Assembly: GCF_004168285.1 (NCBI RefSeq)
Contig: NZ_SEWF01000001.1
Coordinates: 227,555-291,554 of the forward strand
Source: Emticicia agri
GTDB taxonomy: Bacteria; Bacteroidota; Bacteroidia; Cytophagales; Spirosomataceae
DNA: 64,000 nt
Reading direction: 5' to 3'
The position numbers were made by a program, and so were the translations under genes. Shown piece by piece: positions 1-8,625 of the stretch. The stretch's first letter is position 1; every line of letters starts with the position of its first letter. The notes beneath the pieces are model-generated. The model ran no database searches. It was not told the origin of the DNA and was given only the letters and a program-made list of their open reading frames with translations.

Positions 1-1662
1 AAAATCTCATGGATACAAGACCTTGTGAAAGCCCTGCATCATTCTCTACTGCCGAATGGACATGAAATTGACCACGATGGCGACTGGGGAGATATCTACG
101 GGCCTTACCTCAATCATCACTTCTCTGAGAGACTGGCTTTTGTCCTGGAAGGTAAACCTCTGGGAGAGCAGGCACAATACTTTCAGAAATCAGAATACAA
201 GCCTTTTTTAATTTATGGCAATATCGTAAATCGCTTATACAACTGGGAGAAGTTTTATTTTCCTAATACTACCCGTCCATCGGCTCCTTTCGATAATCAG
301 TTATGGTATAGCGGCTTCAATCAGGGGCATAATTTAGGTATCGGTAATCGTACTTCGCCTGTTTTTCTGATGCGGAATAAATGGGCTGACAGCACCGCTA
401 CATGGGCAGTTTTCAGGGCTGATGCCGCTACTTACGACGACCACAAACATTTTGCAGGTGGTAGTTTTGAAATCTGTCGGGGTGGTAGTTATATACTTAC
501 CAATGCTTCTAATGTAGGCAAAAGCGGATATCCACTTTTGGGAGATAATACAATGGCCGAAAACAGTGGTGCAAATAACACCCTGTACTTTGATGATTTT
601 GGAGATTATCAGCAAACCGGAAGCACTTTCAAAGGTGGACAGGGTTACTATGGTAAAGATGATTTGAAAGCCGTACAGATGGACGATTCGCTGACGTACG
701 TACGCACCGACTTATCGTCTTGTTATGACAAAAGCTATTATCCCGAAATCTATTTACGAAAACTCAATTATTTTATCAGAGGCTTTCTTTACCTGAGAAG
801 CAGTAACCTCTTCCTGTCTTACGACCAGATTTCAGCCAAAAACTCTACTAATCCGCAAGGACAGTACAAAAAGCATCTGCGCTGGCATTTTATGGCTAAT
901 CCTACCGTGAATGGTAACCTGATTAAGTCAAGTCATAGAGGCTCAGATATTTACATAAAAACGCTTATTCCGGCGAATCCTGATATTTCGGTTGTTGACG
1001 AAAGCAATAATCCTGACAATACTTCGGGGCCGATTATGAATTATTATTTTAATAGCCCTACCTGGCGGACGGAAGTGAAATATTCGGATAATCCGCTTGA
1101 ACAGGAGTTTCTGACCGTTTTACAATCCACTATCAGGAATACTACTGCTCCTACGATTGATAATATCAATTCAACTGATGGCAAAATGAAAGGAGCCGTA
1201 GTAACTGCCAACAATGGTAAGAAAGAAATTGCTTTTTTCAATACTGACCTCAACCCTTTGCAGGCAGGTATTACCACTACACATTATACTTTTCCTAACT
1301 CAGGTGATATTCGTCATACCATTTGTGGAGTAGTACCCAATGCCAAATATCAGGTAACTGTAACCGGCAATGAAGTAAATATTGTACATAATGCCAATGG
1401 GAATCGCACAGCTTCTATGGCTGGAGTCTTACAGTTTATGACTACTGCTGTACCTTGTCCCAACGAAATGACTTTTTCTAATTCGGTTGCCACAGGCAAC
1501 TATAAAACAGGTAATACTATTTCTACCCAGAACGGTAGTACTACGCAGATTCAGAACGGAACAAATGTTACTTTCGATGCCGCCAAAGCCATTATCTTAA
1601 ACCCAACTTTTGAAGCACAAAGCGGAAGTGTGTTTAAAGCACAGATTGGGGGGTGTAATTAA
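1..1662 (+). CDS. Secreted heparinase II/III-like protein, C-terminal part (truncated at window edge)
   Basis: The reading frame is open from base 1, so the N-terminus lies outside the window; the GTG at 25 is only the first possible internal start. An Asp/His-rich stretch (DDHKHFAGGSFEI, around residue 139 of the part after base 25) followed by a long beta-rich region resembles the C-terminal half of heparinase II/III-type polysaccharide lyases; this assignment is by pattern only. The last 55 residues (GNYKTGNTIST ... ILNPTFEAQSGSVFKA) match the 3-coathanger stack domain common at the C-terminus of exported Bacteroidota proteins. The role would be extracellular or outer-membrane polysaccharide breakdown. 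It is the last gene of its unit, followed by a strong terminator. The family call is moderate and the secreted nature is well supported. Confidence 0.55.
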   Translation, partial: KISWIQDLVKALHHSLLPNGHEIDHDGDWGDIYGPYLNHHFSERLAFVLEGKPLGEQAQYFQKSEYKPFLIYGNIVNRLYNWEKFYFPNTTRPSAPFDNQLWYSGFNQGHNLGIGNRTSPVFLMRNKWADSTATWAVFRADAATYDDHKHFAGGSFEICRGGSYILTNASNVGKSGYPLLGDNTMAENSGANNTLYFDDFGDYQQTGSTFKGGQGYYGKDDLKAVQMDDSLTYVRTDLSSCYDKSYYPEIYLRKLNYFIRGFLYLRSSNLFLSYDQISAKNSTNPQGQYKKHLRWHFMANPTVNGNLIKSSHRGSDIYIKTLIPANPDISVVDESNNPDNTSGPIMNYYFNSPTWRTEVKYSDNPLEQEFLTVLQSTIRNTTAPTIDNINSTDGKMKGAVVTANNGKKEIAFFNTDLNPLQAGITTTHYTFPNSGDIRHTICGVVPNAKYQVTVTGNEVNIVHNANGNRTASMAGVLQFMTTAVPCPNEMTFSNSVATGNYKTGNTISTQNGSTTQIQNGTNVTFDAAKAIILNPTFEAQSGSVFKAQIGGCN

Positions 1663-1697
1663 AATATTCTTTAAGTTCTAATCAGAAACTAATACAT

Positions 1698-1746
1698 AAT
1701 CCACTATTTTCAGCAATGCGTTGAAAGTAGTGGATTATCTTTTTTA
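1698..1746 (+). terminator. Rho-independent terminator of the heparinase-like gene
   Basis: A 15-bp inverted repeat (arms 1698-1712 and 1722-1736, one G:T pair) encloses a 9-nt loop and is followed by ATCTTTTTT. It lies 36 nt after the stop codon. Confidence 0.85.
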
Positions 1747-1843
1747 GATTTTCTAAAAAAAAATAACCCAACCATGTCCAATTCATTCAGGTTTATTTGA
1801 TATGCTACTGACAAACATTTAATTACATTAAATCTTTAAAGCA

Positions 1844-2185
1844 ATGGACGAATACATGTTAATTTTCAGAAACGAAGATGGAGGTAAAGTAGCCTCACCT
1901 GAACAAATGCAAATCTGGATGAAACAAACGATGGACTGGATTGGCGGAATAGCTGCGCAGAACAAATATGTAGGTGGCAACGGATTGGTTTTTGAAAACA
2001 GCAAAATAGTTGGGCATAACGGTGTAGTAACCAATGGCCCATTTGGTGATATTAAAGAAACCATTGGTGGTTATGCCATTGTAAGAGCCGAATCAATTGA
2101 GGAAGCAGTTGAATTTGCCAAAGGTTCGCCTATTTTGCAAGGAGAAGGCAATACGATGGAAGTCAGAAAAATTGCTAAAGGATAA
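1844..2185 (+). CDS. YCII/DGPF-domain protein
   Basis: This 113-residue protein is a single ferredoxin-like YCII domain. It has the N-terminal MDEYMLIFRN strand, the central NGPFGDIKE segment (the DGPF motif with D replaced by N), and a C-terminal ME-VRKIAKG strand. DGPF proteins are the standard partners of ECF42-type sigma factors, and such a sigma gene starts 60 bp downstream on the same strand. The two probably form one unit, with the YCII protein either regulating or being regulated by the sigma factor. The biochemical function of DGPF proteins is not known. The start at ATG 1844 fits the domain boundary. Confidence 0.85.
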   Translation: MDEYMLIFRNEDGGKVASPEQMQIWMKQTMDWIGGIAAQNKYVGGNGLVFENSKIVGHNGVVTNGPFGDIKETIGGYAIVRAESIEEAVEFAKGSPILQGEGNTMEVRKIAKG

Positions 2186-2245
2186 GATGTTCATTAACCA
2201 TCAGGTTATAATCCCCTGCTGCTGGCAGGGGATTCCATTCTATTT

Positions 2246-3472
2246 ATGAATCAACAAGAACTCATACCACACTTATTCAGAACCGAGTTCAGAAAAATAA
2301 CGGCTGTATTATCTAAGCTGATGGGCATAGAGCATATAGAAACAGCCGAAGATATTGCAAGCGATACTTTTTTATCAGCCGTTGAAAGCTGGCCTTATAA
2401 GGGCATTCCTCCTAACCCAACAGCCTGGCTATATGCCGTAGCTAAAAACAAAGCCCGGAATTATATTGCACGCAATCACATTTTTGATAGCAAAGTCGTT
2501 TCCGAAATCACTCAGGCAACAGCCGAAAATGAAGCCCTTGCCATTGATTTATCAGATAAAAATATTCATGATAGCCAATTGCAGATGCTGTTTGCTATCT
2601 GCCACCCGAGCATTACTATTGAATCACAAATCGGGCTGGCGTTGCGCATTCTTTGTGGTTTTGGCATTGATGAAATAGCCAATGCTTTTCTAAGCAACAA
2701 AGAAACCATCAACAAACGTCTTTTCAGAGCGAAAGAAAAGTTAAGAACTGAAAATGTACCCATTGAATTTCCAGCTGAAAAGGAAATACAGCAACGATTG
2801 GAAGCAGTATTAAGAACGCTGTATTTGCTTTTCAATGAAGGCTACTATTCTGAAAGTCAGGATACAGTACTACGCAATGACCTTTGTTTAGAAGCCATGC
2901 GACTGACTTATTTGTTAATCGAAAACGAATCAACCAACCTCTCTGAAGTAAATGCCTTATTATCTTTAATGTGTTTTCATGCGTCCAGGTTTGAAGCCCG
3001 AAAAAATGCCAATGGAGAGATAGTGCTTTATCAGGACCAGGACGAAAATCTCTGGAATAAAGAGTTGATTGAAAAAGGTGTTTATTACTTACATCAGGCA
3101 TCAAAGGGAAATCATCTATCCAAGTATCATTTAGAAGCCAGTATTGCTTACTGGCATACCATTAAAGCTGATAGCCAGGAAAAATGGGAAAGTATCCTGC
3201 AATTATACAACAAGCTCTTGGTAGTAGAGTACTCGCCTATTGTGGCACTCAACAGAACCTTTGCTTTATCGAAAGTTTATAGCAAGGCTAAAGCCATAAT
3301 AGAAGCCGAAAAACTAAAATTGACAAACAATAGCTATTATTTCACCTTATTGGGAGAGCTATATAAAGAAAGCAATCCAGATAAAGCTAAAGAAAACTTT
3401 CAGGAAGCCTACCGACTGGCTAAAACGCAGGCAGATAAGCAGGTAGTATTGAAACAGATTGACGAATTATGA
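2246..3472 (+). CDS. ECF42-type RNA polymerase sigma factor with long C-terminal extension
   Basis: The 408 residues comprise a region-2 domain (about 5-85, with the ASDTFLSAVESW and NPTAWLYAVAKNKARN core), a region-4 helix-turn-helix (about 115-170), and a roughly 230-residue helical extension. The extension contains NEGYYSES, LCLEAMRL and SPIVALNRTFAL, hallmarks of the DUF6596/TPR-like tail of the ECF42 group. ECF42 factors have no classical anti-sigma factor; in characterised cases the tail is needed for activity and DGPF genes are targets. Here a DGPF gene sits directly upstream and no zinc-finger anti-sigma gene is adjacent, which fits that model. The inducing signal is unknown. Confidence 0.92.
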   Translation: MNQQELIPHLFRTEFRKITAVLSKLMGIEHIETAEDIASDTFLSAVESWPYKGIPPNPTAWLYAVAKNKARNYIARNHIFDSKVVSEITQATAENEALAIDLSDKNIHDSQLQMLFAICHPSITIESQIGLALRILCGFGIDEIANAFLSNKETINKRLFRAKEKLRTENVPIEFPAEKEIQQRLEAVLRTLYLLFNEGYYSESQDTVLRNDLCLEAMRLTYLLIENESTNLSEVNALLSLMCFHASRFEARKNANGEIVLYQDQDENLWNKELIEKGVYYLHQASKGNHLSKYHLEASIAYWHTIKADSQEKWESILQLYNKLLVVEYSPIVALNRTFALSKVYSKAKAIIEAEKLKLTNNSYYFTLLGELYKESNPDKAKENFQEAYRLAKTQADKQVVLKQIDEL

Positions 3473-3537
3473 AAAGAAAATAATTAACAAATGGTACTAA
3501 AAAGCCATAAATCCTGTTCACTACAAGCCTGATTCTG

Positions 3538-3574
3538 CTGTACGAAAACGGAATAAAATGTCCACTTTCGGACA
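3538..3574 (+). promoter_or_regulatory. Tandem dyad sites, candidate activator binding region
   Basis: The perfect dyad TGTCC-N6-GGACA (3559-3574) is preceded by a weaker version, TGTACGAAAACGGA (from 3539), with centres about 20 bp apart, i.e. two helical turns. They lie about 55-90 bp upstream of the sigma-54-like promoter at 3627-3644, the usual place for an enhancer-binding protein. The interpretation is inference. Confidence 0.5.
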
Positions 3575-3626
3575 GAAAAACCCCTGAATAATAATCCAAT
3601 GTATTGGTAACAAGGCAGATAGAATA

Positions 3627-3644
3627 TTGGCATATTTTGTGCCA
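3627..3644 (+). promoter_or_regulatory. Sigma-54-type (-24/-12) promoter of the ABC permease
   Basis: The sequence TTGGCATATTTTGTGCCA has GG (3629-3630) and GC (3641-3642) separated by exactly 10 nt, and it matches the TGGCA...TGC core of the sigma-54 consensus. The predicted start near 3654 leaves a leader of about 20 nt before the ATG at 3673. Confidence 0.6.
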
Positions 3645-3672
3645 TTTACTTTTGACGAAAAAATAAGGAAAT

Positions 3673-6036
3673 ATGATGATATACAATTATCTAAAAATCG
3701 CCTTGAGAAATCTCATCAGAAACAAGGTTTATTCTTTCATCAAAATCTTCAGTCTTACCGTAGGGTTGACAGCCGCCATTTTTACATTTCTGTGGGTAAT
3801 AGATGAATTGTCTTATGACAAATTTCATACAAATGCCCCCAATATTTATCGGGTAATGACTAATAATACATACCCTGATGGCAGAATTGAAACCTATCCG
3901 GCTACTACGTCACTTCTGAAAGACGCCATAAGAAATGAGATTCCCGAGGCAGATAAGGTGGCCTTGTTGAGCATGGAAACCAATGCCCTTATCAGCAATG
4001 AAAAAAACTCGTTTAATGAACAAGGGGTTTATGCCGACTCATCGCTATTTTCAATATTCAGTTTTCCTTTGCTGAAAGGCGACCAAAAGAATCCAATCCC
4101 TGACAATACCTCAATAGTTATTTCAGAAAATCTTACTAAGAAACTCTTTGGCGATAAAGACCCTGTCGGAAAATCAGTAACCGTGGACTATGGGCGTTCA
4201 TTTATGGTAAGCGGTGTGTTTACCAATGTTCCTTCAAACTCTTCGTTACAGTTTGACTTTGTACTACCTCTTGGCCTTTTTATCAAAGATAACCCCTGGA
4301 CACAAAACTGGCAAAGTGGCGGCACACAAACAATGGTTGCTTTAAAACCGGGGGCTTCGTTGGAAAATGCCAACACAAAAATCGGTGCCTTGATTAAAAA
4401 GAATTGCAAGGAATGTAGTACAAGCGCTTTTTTATTTCCCTATACCCAACAAAGACTTTACAGCGAATTTGAAAATGGGAAATCGATGAGTGGCCGTATT
4501 GAGCAGGTTAAACTTTTCAGTATTATAGCAGCCATTGTTTTGCTCATGGCATGTATCAATTTCATGAACCTTGCTACAGCCCAATCGGTTGCACGCAGTA
4601 GGGAAATAGGGGTACGAAAGCTCATTGGTGCCAGACAATCAGGGCTGATTATGCATTTTATTTCCGAATCTCTTGTATTGGCATTTATCGGTTTGTTGTT
4701 TGCCTTGATTGCCGTACATTTTTTGCTGCCACTATTTAACGGAATAACAGAAAAATCTGTCCAGTTAGATTTTACTAATCCGATACTTGTTACAGGAGCA
4801 TTGGTAATTACGGTAGTTTCCGGGTTGCTGGCTGGCTGCTATCCGGCATTTTTGCTTTCGTCTTTCAAGCCCGTTACTGTGCTGAAAGGTGATGCCTCTC
4901 CGTCGCTTTCGGGCGGGTTCCGCAAAACATTGGTCGTTGTTCAGTTTGCTACCTCTATTATTCTCATTACCGGAAGCATGATTATTTACAGGCAAATCAG
5001 TTTTATCAGCAATAAAAATCTTGGTTTTGAAAAAGAAAATGTCATTGAAATAAAGCGGAATGATATGCTCGGTAAAAACTATGCACCATTTAAAAACGAC
5101 TTGCTTCAGATTCCTTCTGTTAAAAGCATAGGGTTTGGCGGAAGCAATATTTTTACGGTTCCTATCACCACCACCGACCCTGTATGGCGAAACAAGCCTG
5201 TAAATTCTTCCATCACGTTTAAGATTTTCCGTTGTGATGAAGGATTTATACCTACCATGAATATAGGTTTGCTGGCAGGCAGAAACTTCTCAAATATCAA
5301 TAATCTTGACTCCGCCAATTATATCATTAACAAAAAAGCGATGAAGATAATGGGGCTTACGCCTGATAATGTTATCGGTGCTGATTTGCAGATGTGGAAC
5401 GGTAAAGGGAAAATTGTAGGATTGACCGATGATTTTAACAACGATAACCTCCGGCAGGGAATAGAGCCGCTTATTTTTCTTTATTCAAAAAATATTGGTT
5501 CCAATTATTTTATTAAAATAGACGGAAGTGTACCTGTAAATACAACACTTGCGGCCATAGAAAAAACATTTAAGAAACATAGCCCTGCTTACCTGTTTGA
5601 ATATTCATTTCTTGATCAGGTTTTTGCCAGAGAATACCGCACAGAACTCATCATTGGCAAGCTATCTTTAATTGCTACTGTATTTGCGGTGCTTATCTGT
5701 TGTTTGGGCTTATTTGGTCTGGTGGCGTATGCCGCCGTAAAAAGAACCAAAGAGATAGGTGTTAGAAAAGTGCTGGGTGCCTCTGTTTCCAGTATAGTGG
5801 TTTTGTTATCAAAAGATTTTATTATACTGGTACTGATTGCCTTTATCATTGCAGGGCCGATTGCTTATTTCGTCATGCAGCAATGGCTACAGGGTTTTGC
5901 TTATCATACTAATATAAGCTGGTGGATATTTGCAGCAGCAGGAGCCGGAGCACTGATGGTAACGTTATTGACAATGAGTTTTCAGGCCATAAAAGCGGCA
6001 TTGGCCAATCCGGTGAAGTCATTGAAAAATGAGTGA
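3673..6036 (+). CDS. MacB/FtsX-type ABC transporter permease
   Basis: The protein has 787 residues in two MacB_PCD-FtsX repeats. There is an N-terminal TM helix (about 20-42), a periplasmic domain with SNSSLQFDFVLPL, three TM helices (about 280-420), a second extracytoplasmic domain, and a final three-TM block (about 665-775). Short cytoplasmic motifs SREIGVRKLIGA and TKEIGVRKVLGA precede the FtsX blocks. The family couples to a separate ATPase to do periplasmic work such as efflux of peptides or lipophilic compounds; no ATPase gene is adjacent. A second permease of the same type lies at 23155. Expression is probably activator-dependent through the sigma-54-like promoter. The stop codon forms the first bases of a long inverted repeat. 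Confidence 0.9.
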   Translation: MMIYNYLKIALRNLIRNKVYSFIKIFSLTVGLTAAIFTFLWVIDELSYDKFHTNAPNIYRVMTNNTYPDGRIETYPATTSLLKDAIRNEIPEADKVALLSMETNALISNEKNSFNEQGVYADSSLFSIFSFPLLKGDQKNPIPDNTSIVISENLTKKLFGDKDPVGKSVTVDYGRSFMVSGVFTNVPSNSSLQFDFVLPLGLFIKDNPWTQNWQSGGTQTMVALKPGASLENANTKIGALIKKNCKECSTSAFLFPYTQQRLYSEFENGKSMSGRIEQVKLFSIIAAIVLLMACINFMNLATAQSVARSREIGVRKLIGARQSGLIMHFISESLVLAFIGLLFALIAVHFLLPLFNGITEKSVQLDFTNPILVTGALVITVVSGLLAGCYPAFLLSSFKPVTVLKGDASPSLSGGFRKTLVVVQFATSIILITGSMIIYRQISFISNKNLGFEKENVIEIKRNDMLGKNYAPFKNDLLQIPSVKSIGFGGSNIFTVPITTTDPVWRNKPVNSSITFKIFRCDEGFIPTMNIGLLAGRNFSNINNLDSANYIINKKAMKIMGLTPDNVIGADLQMWNGKGKIVGLTDDFNNDNLRQGIEPLIFLYSKNIGSNYFIKIDGSVPVNTTLAAIEKTFKKHSPAYLFEYSFLDQVFAREYRTELIIGKLSLIATVFAVLICCLGLFGLVAYAAVKRTKEIGVRKVLGASVSSIVVLLSKDFIILVLIAFIIAGPIAYFVMQQWLQGFAYHTNISWWIFAAAGAGALMVTLLTMSFQAIKAALANPVKSLKNE

Positions 6037-6119
6037 TTGTGTGATTTAGTGAATGAGTGATTAATTTTGTATTGGAATAATTTCTTAATCACTCATTCAC
6101 TAAATTGCTAAATCACTCA
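6030..6119. repeat. Long imperfect palindrome after the ABC permease
   Basis: Two 35-nt arms (6030-6064 and 6085-6119) match except for a 5-nt internal block; the inner 21 bp (6044-6064 with 6085-6105) are perfect. The arms are built from repeated TGAGTGATT words, and the first word contains the permease stop codon. It may act as a terminator or mRNA 3' stabiliser between two converging genes. Confidence 0.75.
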
Positions 6120-6129
6120 ATAAACAAAA

Positions 6130-6157
6130 AATCCCCGTTGCTTGCACAACGGGGATT
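6130..6157 (-). terminator. Terminator of the tRNA-Trp-secE-nusG unit
   Basis: An 11-bp perfect GC-rich stem (6130-6140 with 6147-6157) with a 6-nt loop lies 20 nt past the nusG stop. On the minus strand it is followed by a T-rich run (TTTTTTGTTT). Confidence 0.9.
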
Positions 6158-6177
6158 TTGTCGAATAATATATTGTA

Positions 6178-6729
6178 TTACATTTTCTCTACTTGTACGT
6201 ACCCAAGTTCTACAGGTGTGCTGCGACCAAATATTTTTACGCTCACACTTAGTTTCTTTTTGTCTTCGTTGATTTCTTCTACTGTCCCATCGAAACCACT
6301 GAAAGGCCCGTCGATTACTTTTACGTTTTCGCCTTTGGTGAAAGTCAATGTCGGAGAAATCACCTCGCCAATTACTTCTTCCTGTACACCTAAAATACGA
6401 TTAATTTCTGACTGACGGAGAGGCTCCGGTGTCATGGAAGTACCGTTGTTACGGCCTAAGAAACCGATAACACCCGGCATACTTTTAATCATGTGCAATA
6501 CTTCCCCGTTGTTCAGGTCAGCATTCACCAATATATATCCCGGAAAAAAGCTTTTCTCACGTACACGCTTTTTACCGTTACGAACTTCTGTTATCTTTTC
6601 AGATGGAATTAAAATTGTAGGAACCAACTCACTTAATTTGCGACGAATGGCTTCGTTCTCGATGTAGGATTTAATTTTTTTCTCCTGCCCCGAAACTGCT
6701 CTTACAACATACCAATTGATTTCGCTCAT
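6178..6729 (-). CDS. nusG: Transcription termination/antitermination factor NusG
   Basis: The 183 residues show an NGN domain (about 1-115: [34 protein letters not shown]) and a C-terminal KOW domain (about 130-165: [22 protein letters not shown]). NusG binds RNA polymerase, increases elongation processivity, and links it to Rho or ribosomal S10. The gene follows secE by 24 bp in the conserved tRNA-Trp-secE-nusG order. Unusually, a terminator and a convergent ABC permease follow it instead of rplK-rplA-rplJ-rplL-rpoBC. Confidence 0.97.
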   Translation of the reverse strand: MSEINWYVVRAVSGQEKKIKSYIENEAIRRKLSELVPTILIPSEKITEVRNGKKRVREKSFFPGYILVNADLNNGEVLHMIKSMPGVIGFLGRNNGTSMTPEPLRQSEINRILGVQEEVIGEVISPTLTFTKGENVKVIDGPFSGFDGTVEEINEDKKKLSVSVKIFGRSTPVELGYVQVEKM

Positions 6730-6753
6730 ATCGTTAGCAAAAAATTAAAGGTT

Positions 6754-6936
6754 TTAGACTGATTGGTAAAACAAACGAAGACCGTTTTCAATCAAAAAAT
6801 CAATTACGCCTACAACCAAAGCAAAAATAATAGAGGCTACCAACACAAGTGTTGCACTTGATTGAAGTTCACTCCACTTTGGCCATGTTACCTCTTTGGT
6901 TACTTCTTCCCAAGAGTTTTTAAAAAATTGTATCAT
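6754..6936 (-). CDS. secE: Preprotein translocase subunit SecE
   Basis: The protein is a 60-residue single-span form. The ATG at 6936 gives MIQFFKNSWEEVTKEVTWP, where the amphipathic helix with the conserved K-E-V-x-W-P signature begins, followed by one TM helix (about 28-52). The open frame runs further upstream only because it crosses the tRNA-Trp gene, so the longer start is rejected. SecE clamps SecY in the inner-membrane translocon. It is co-transcribed with the upstream tRNA and downstream nusG. Confidence 0.95.
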   Translation of the reverse strand: MIQFFKNSWEEVTKEVTWPKWSELQSSATLVLVASIIFALVVGVIDFLIENGLRLFYQSV

Positions 6937-6962
6937 AAAATACTTATGTTCAAAAAATACTT

Positions 6963-7035
6963 GCACGGGCACCAGGATTCGAACCCAGACCAAAGGTTTT
7001 GGAGACCCTCGTACTACCCTTATACTATGCCCGTG
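6963..7035 (-). tRNA. tRNA-Trp (anticodon CCA)
   Basis: The 7-bp acceptor stem CACGGGC/GCCCGTG closes the cloverleaf. The anticodon arm AGGGT-CTCCAAA-ACCTT reads CCA, and the T-loop is TTCGAAT. The 3' CCA is not encoded. It lies 26 bp upstream of secE, as in many Bacteroidota. Confidence 0.95.
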
Positions 7036-7062
7036 TATGTTACCAAAATTCCTTTGGGGATG

Positions 7063-7094
7063 CAAATATAGACAGTTTTTCTGTTCTTCACAAA
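7063..7094 (-). promoter_or_regulatory. Bacteroidota-type promoter of tRNA-Trp-secE-nusG
   Basis: On the minus strand, TTTG (7094-7091), a 20-nt spacer and TATATTTG (7070-7063) match the TTTG / TAnnTTTG consensus of the primary Bacteroidota sigma factor. The tRNA begins 27 nt downstream. Confidence 0.75.
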
Positions 7095-7166
7095 TCCAAA
7101 AACAAAATAAAGTAAATATTCTTTTGGTAATATCTTATTATTATTGGGTAAAAGCTATTAAAACAC

Positions 7167-8486
7167 TCAACTAACTTTTACAATATGACTCTTTTTGCCT
7201 TTACCTACCAATAAATATTTGCCTTGCAGAAGTTGCAATTCAGCTAAAGCTAATTTCTCGTCGGCAATCTTTACTTTATTGATGCTCACTCCATTACCTT
7301 GTATTGCTCTGCGTGCCTCTCCTTTTGAGGGATACACTTCATTGCGGGTAACTACCGAAATCAAATCCAATACAGTAGGGCAATTATCCCACTCTTCTTT
7401 GGTAATTTCTGTCTGTGGCACACCGTCGAAAACAGTAGTAAAAGTATTTTCATCAAGACTCTGCAAAGTCTCTAAAGTACCTTTACCAAACAAAATATCA
7501 GCCGCTTTTATGGCCAGTTCGTACTGTTCTTCCCCATGTACACGTATCGTTACGTCCTTACCTAATGCTTTCTGAGCAATACGCAAATGTGGTGCTTCGG
7601 CATGTTGTTTTTCAATTTCTTCTATCTCAGCTTTTGAATACAACGTAAATACTCTTAACAAACGAGGCACATCATTATCATGCTGGCCAAGCCAGAACTG
7701 ATAAAAAGCATAAGGAGAGGTCATATCAGGGTCAAGCCACACATTACCACCTTCCGATTTACCGAATTTTGTTCCATCAGCTTTAGTTACTAATGGGGTT
7801 GTTAAAGCAAATGCTTTAGAACCGCCAGTTTCTGTGTCGTTTTCGTCGATTTCGGCCTTCGCTTCTTTTCTGCGGATTAACTCAGTACCGGTAGTTATAT
7901 TCCCCCATTGGTCAGAACCACCCATTTGCAGGCGGATATTCTTATTTTTATATAACCAGTAAAAATCGTAACCTTGCAATAGCTGGTATGAAAACTCTGT
8001 GAAAGAAATACCAGTCTCCAGACGGTTCTTTACCGAATCTTTCGACATCATGTAATTCACGCTCAGATACTTTCCTACTTCACGCAGAAATTGTAAAAAC
8101 CCGATTTCTTTAAACCAGTCATAGTTGTTCACAATCTCGGCAGAGTTTTCGCCACAATCAAAATCAAGAAACTTGGCTAATTGATTGCGGATACCTTCCT
8201 GATTTTCTCTCAAGGTATCTTCAGATAAAAACTGACGCTCGGCAGCTTTGAAAGATGGGTCCCCAATCATACCGGTTGCTCCTCCTACCAAGGCAAAAGG
8301 TTTATGTCCTGCCAACTGAAAATGTTTCAACAACATGATAGTAGCCAGATTACCGATATGCAATGATTTAGCCGTTGGGTCGAACCCAATATAGGCTGCT
8401 GTCATTTCTTTGTTCAGTTGCTCTTCTGTACCGGGCATGGCGTCGAATAACATGCCACGCCAGCGTAATTCTTCAATAAAATTCAT
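7167..8486 (-). CDS. tyrS: Tyrosyl-tRNA synthetase
   Basis: A class I aminoacyl-tRNA synthetase of 439 residues that charges tRNA-Tyr. The HIGH-type motif is HIGN (residues 43-46), the KMSKS-type loop is KFGKS (about 240), and the tyrosine pocket segment MGGSDQWGNIT is intact. The C-terminal 70 residues form an S4 RNA-binding domain. The ATG at 8486 was chosen because it gives the usual MNFIEELRWRG start; an upstream GTG would add seven unconserved residues. A TAAGTTTG -7-like element (8594-8587, minus) lies about 100 nt upstream, so the palindrome at 8548-8577 would be in the leader. Confidence 0.97.
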   Translation of the reverse strand: MNFIEELRWRGMLFDAMPGTEEQLNKEMTAAYIGFDPTAKSLHIGNLATIMLLKHFQLAGHKPFALVGGATGMIGDPSFKAAERQFLSEDTLRENQEGIRNQLAKFLDFDCGENSAEIVNNYDWFKEIGFLQFLREVGKYLSVNYMMSKDSVKNRLETGISFTEFSYQLLQGYDFYWLYKNKNIRLQMGGSDQWGNITTGTELIRRKEAKAEIDENDTETGGSKAFALTTPLVTKADGTKFGKSEGGNVWLDPDMTSPYAFYQFWLGQHDNDVPRLLRVFTLYSKAEIEEIEKQHAEAPHLRIAQKALGKDVTIRVHGEEQYELAIKAADILFGKGTLETLQSLDENTFTTVFDGVPQTEITKEEWDNCPTVLDLISVVTRNEVYPSKGEARRAIQGNGVSINKVKIADEKLALAELQLLQGKYLLVGKGKKSHIVKVS

Positions 8487-8547
8487 ACTCAACCGATTCG
8501 TCGGCACGCCCGTGTCTTACGGGGAATATAGAATGGATATTTAATAA

Positions 8548-8577
8548 GCGTGCCACGCTTTGCAGGGCGTGGCACTA
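8548..8577. repeat. GCGTGCCA-type palindromic repeat, copy 1
   Basis: Perfect 9-bp arms (8550-8558 and 8567-8575) surround an 8-nt loop, preceded by AATAAGC. The outer sequence is shared with the palindromes at 17611 and 17715. It lies between the PorT-like gene and tyrS, so it could terminate the former on the minus strand or sit in the tyrS leader. Confidence 0.7.
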
Positions 8578-8625
8578 ATATTTTTGCAAACTTACAAACG
8601 ATTCCTTATTTCCTCATTAATAAAT

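Noticed and set aside
6937..7065. 43-residue N-terminal extension of SecE
   Set aside because: It is read through the tRNA-Trp gene; the conserved domain begins at the ATG at 6936.
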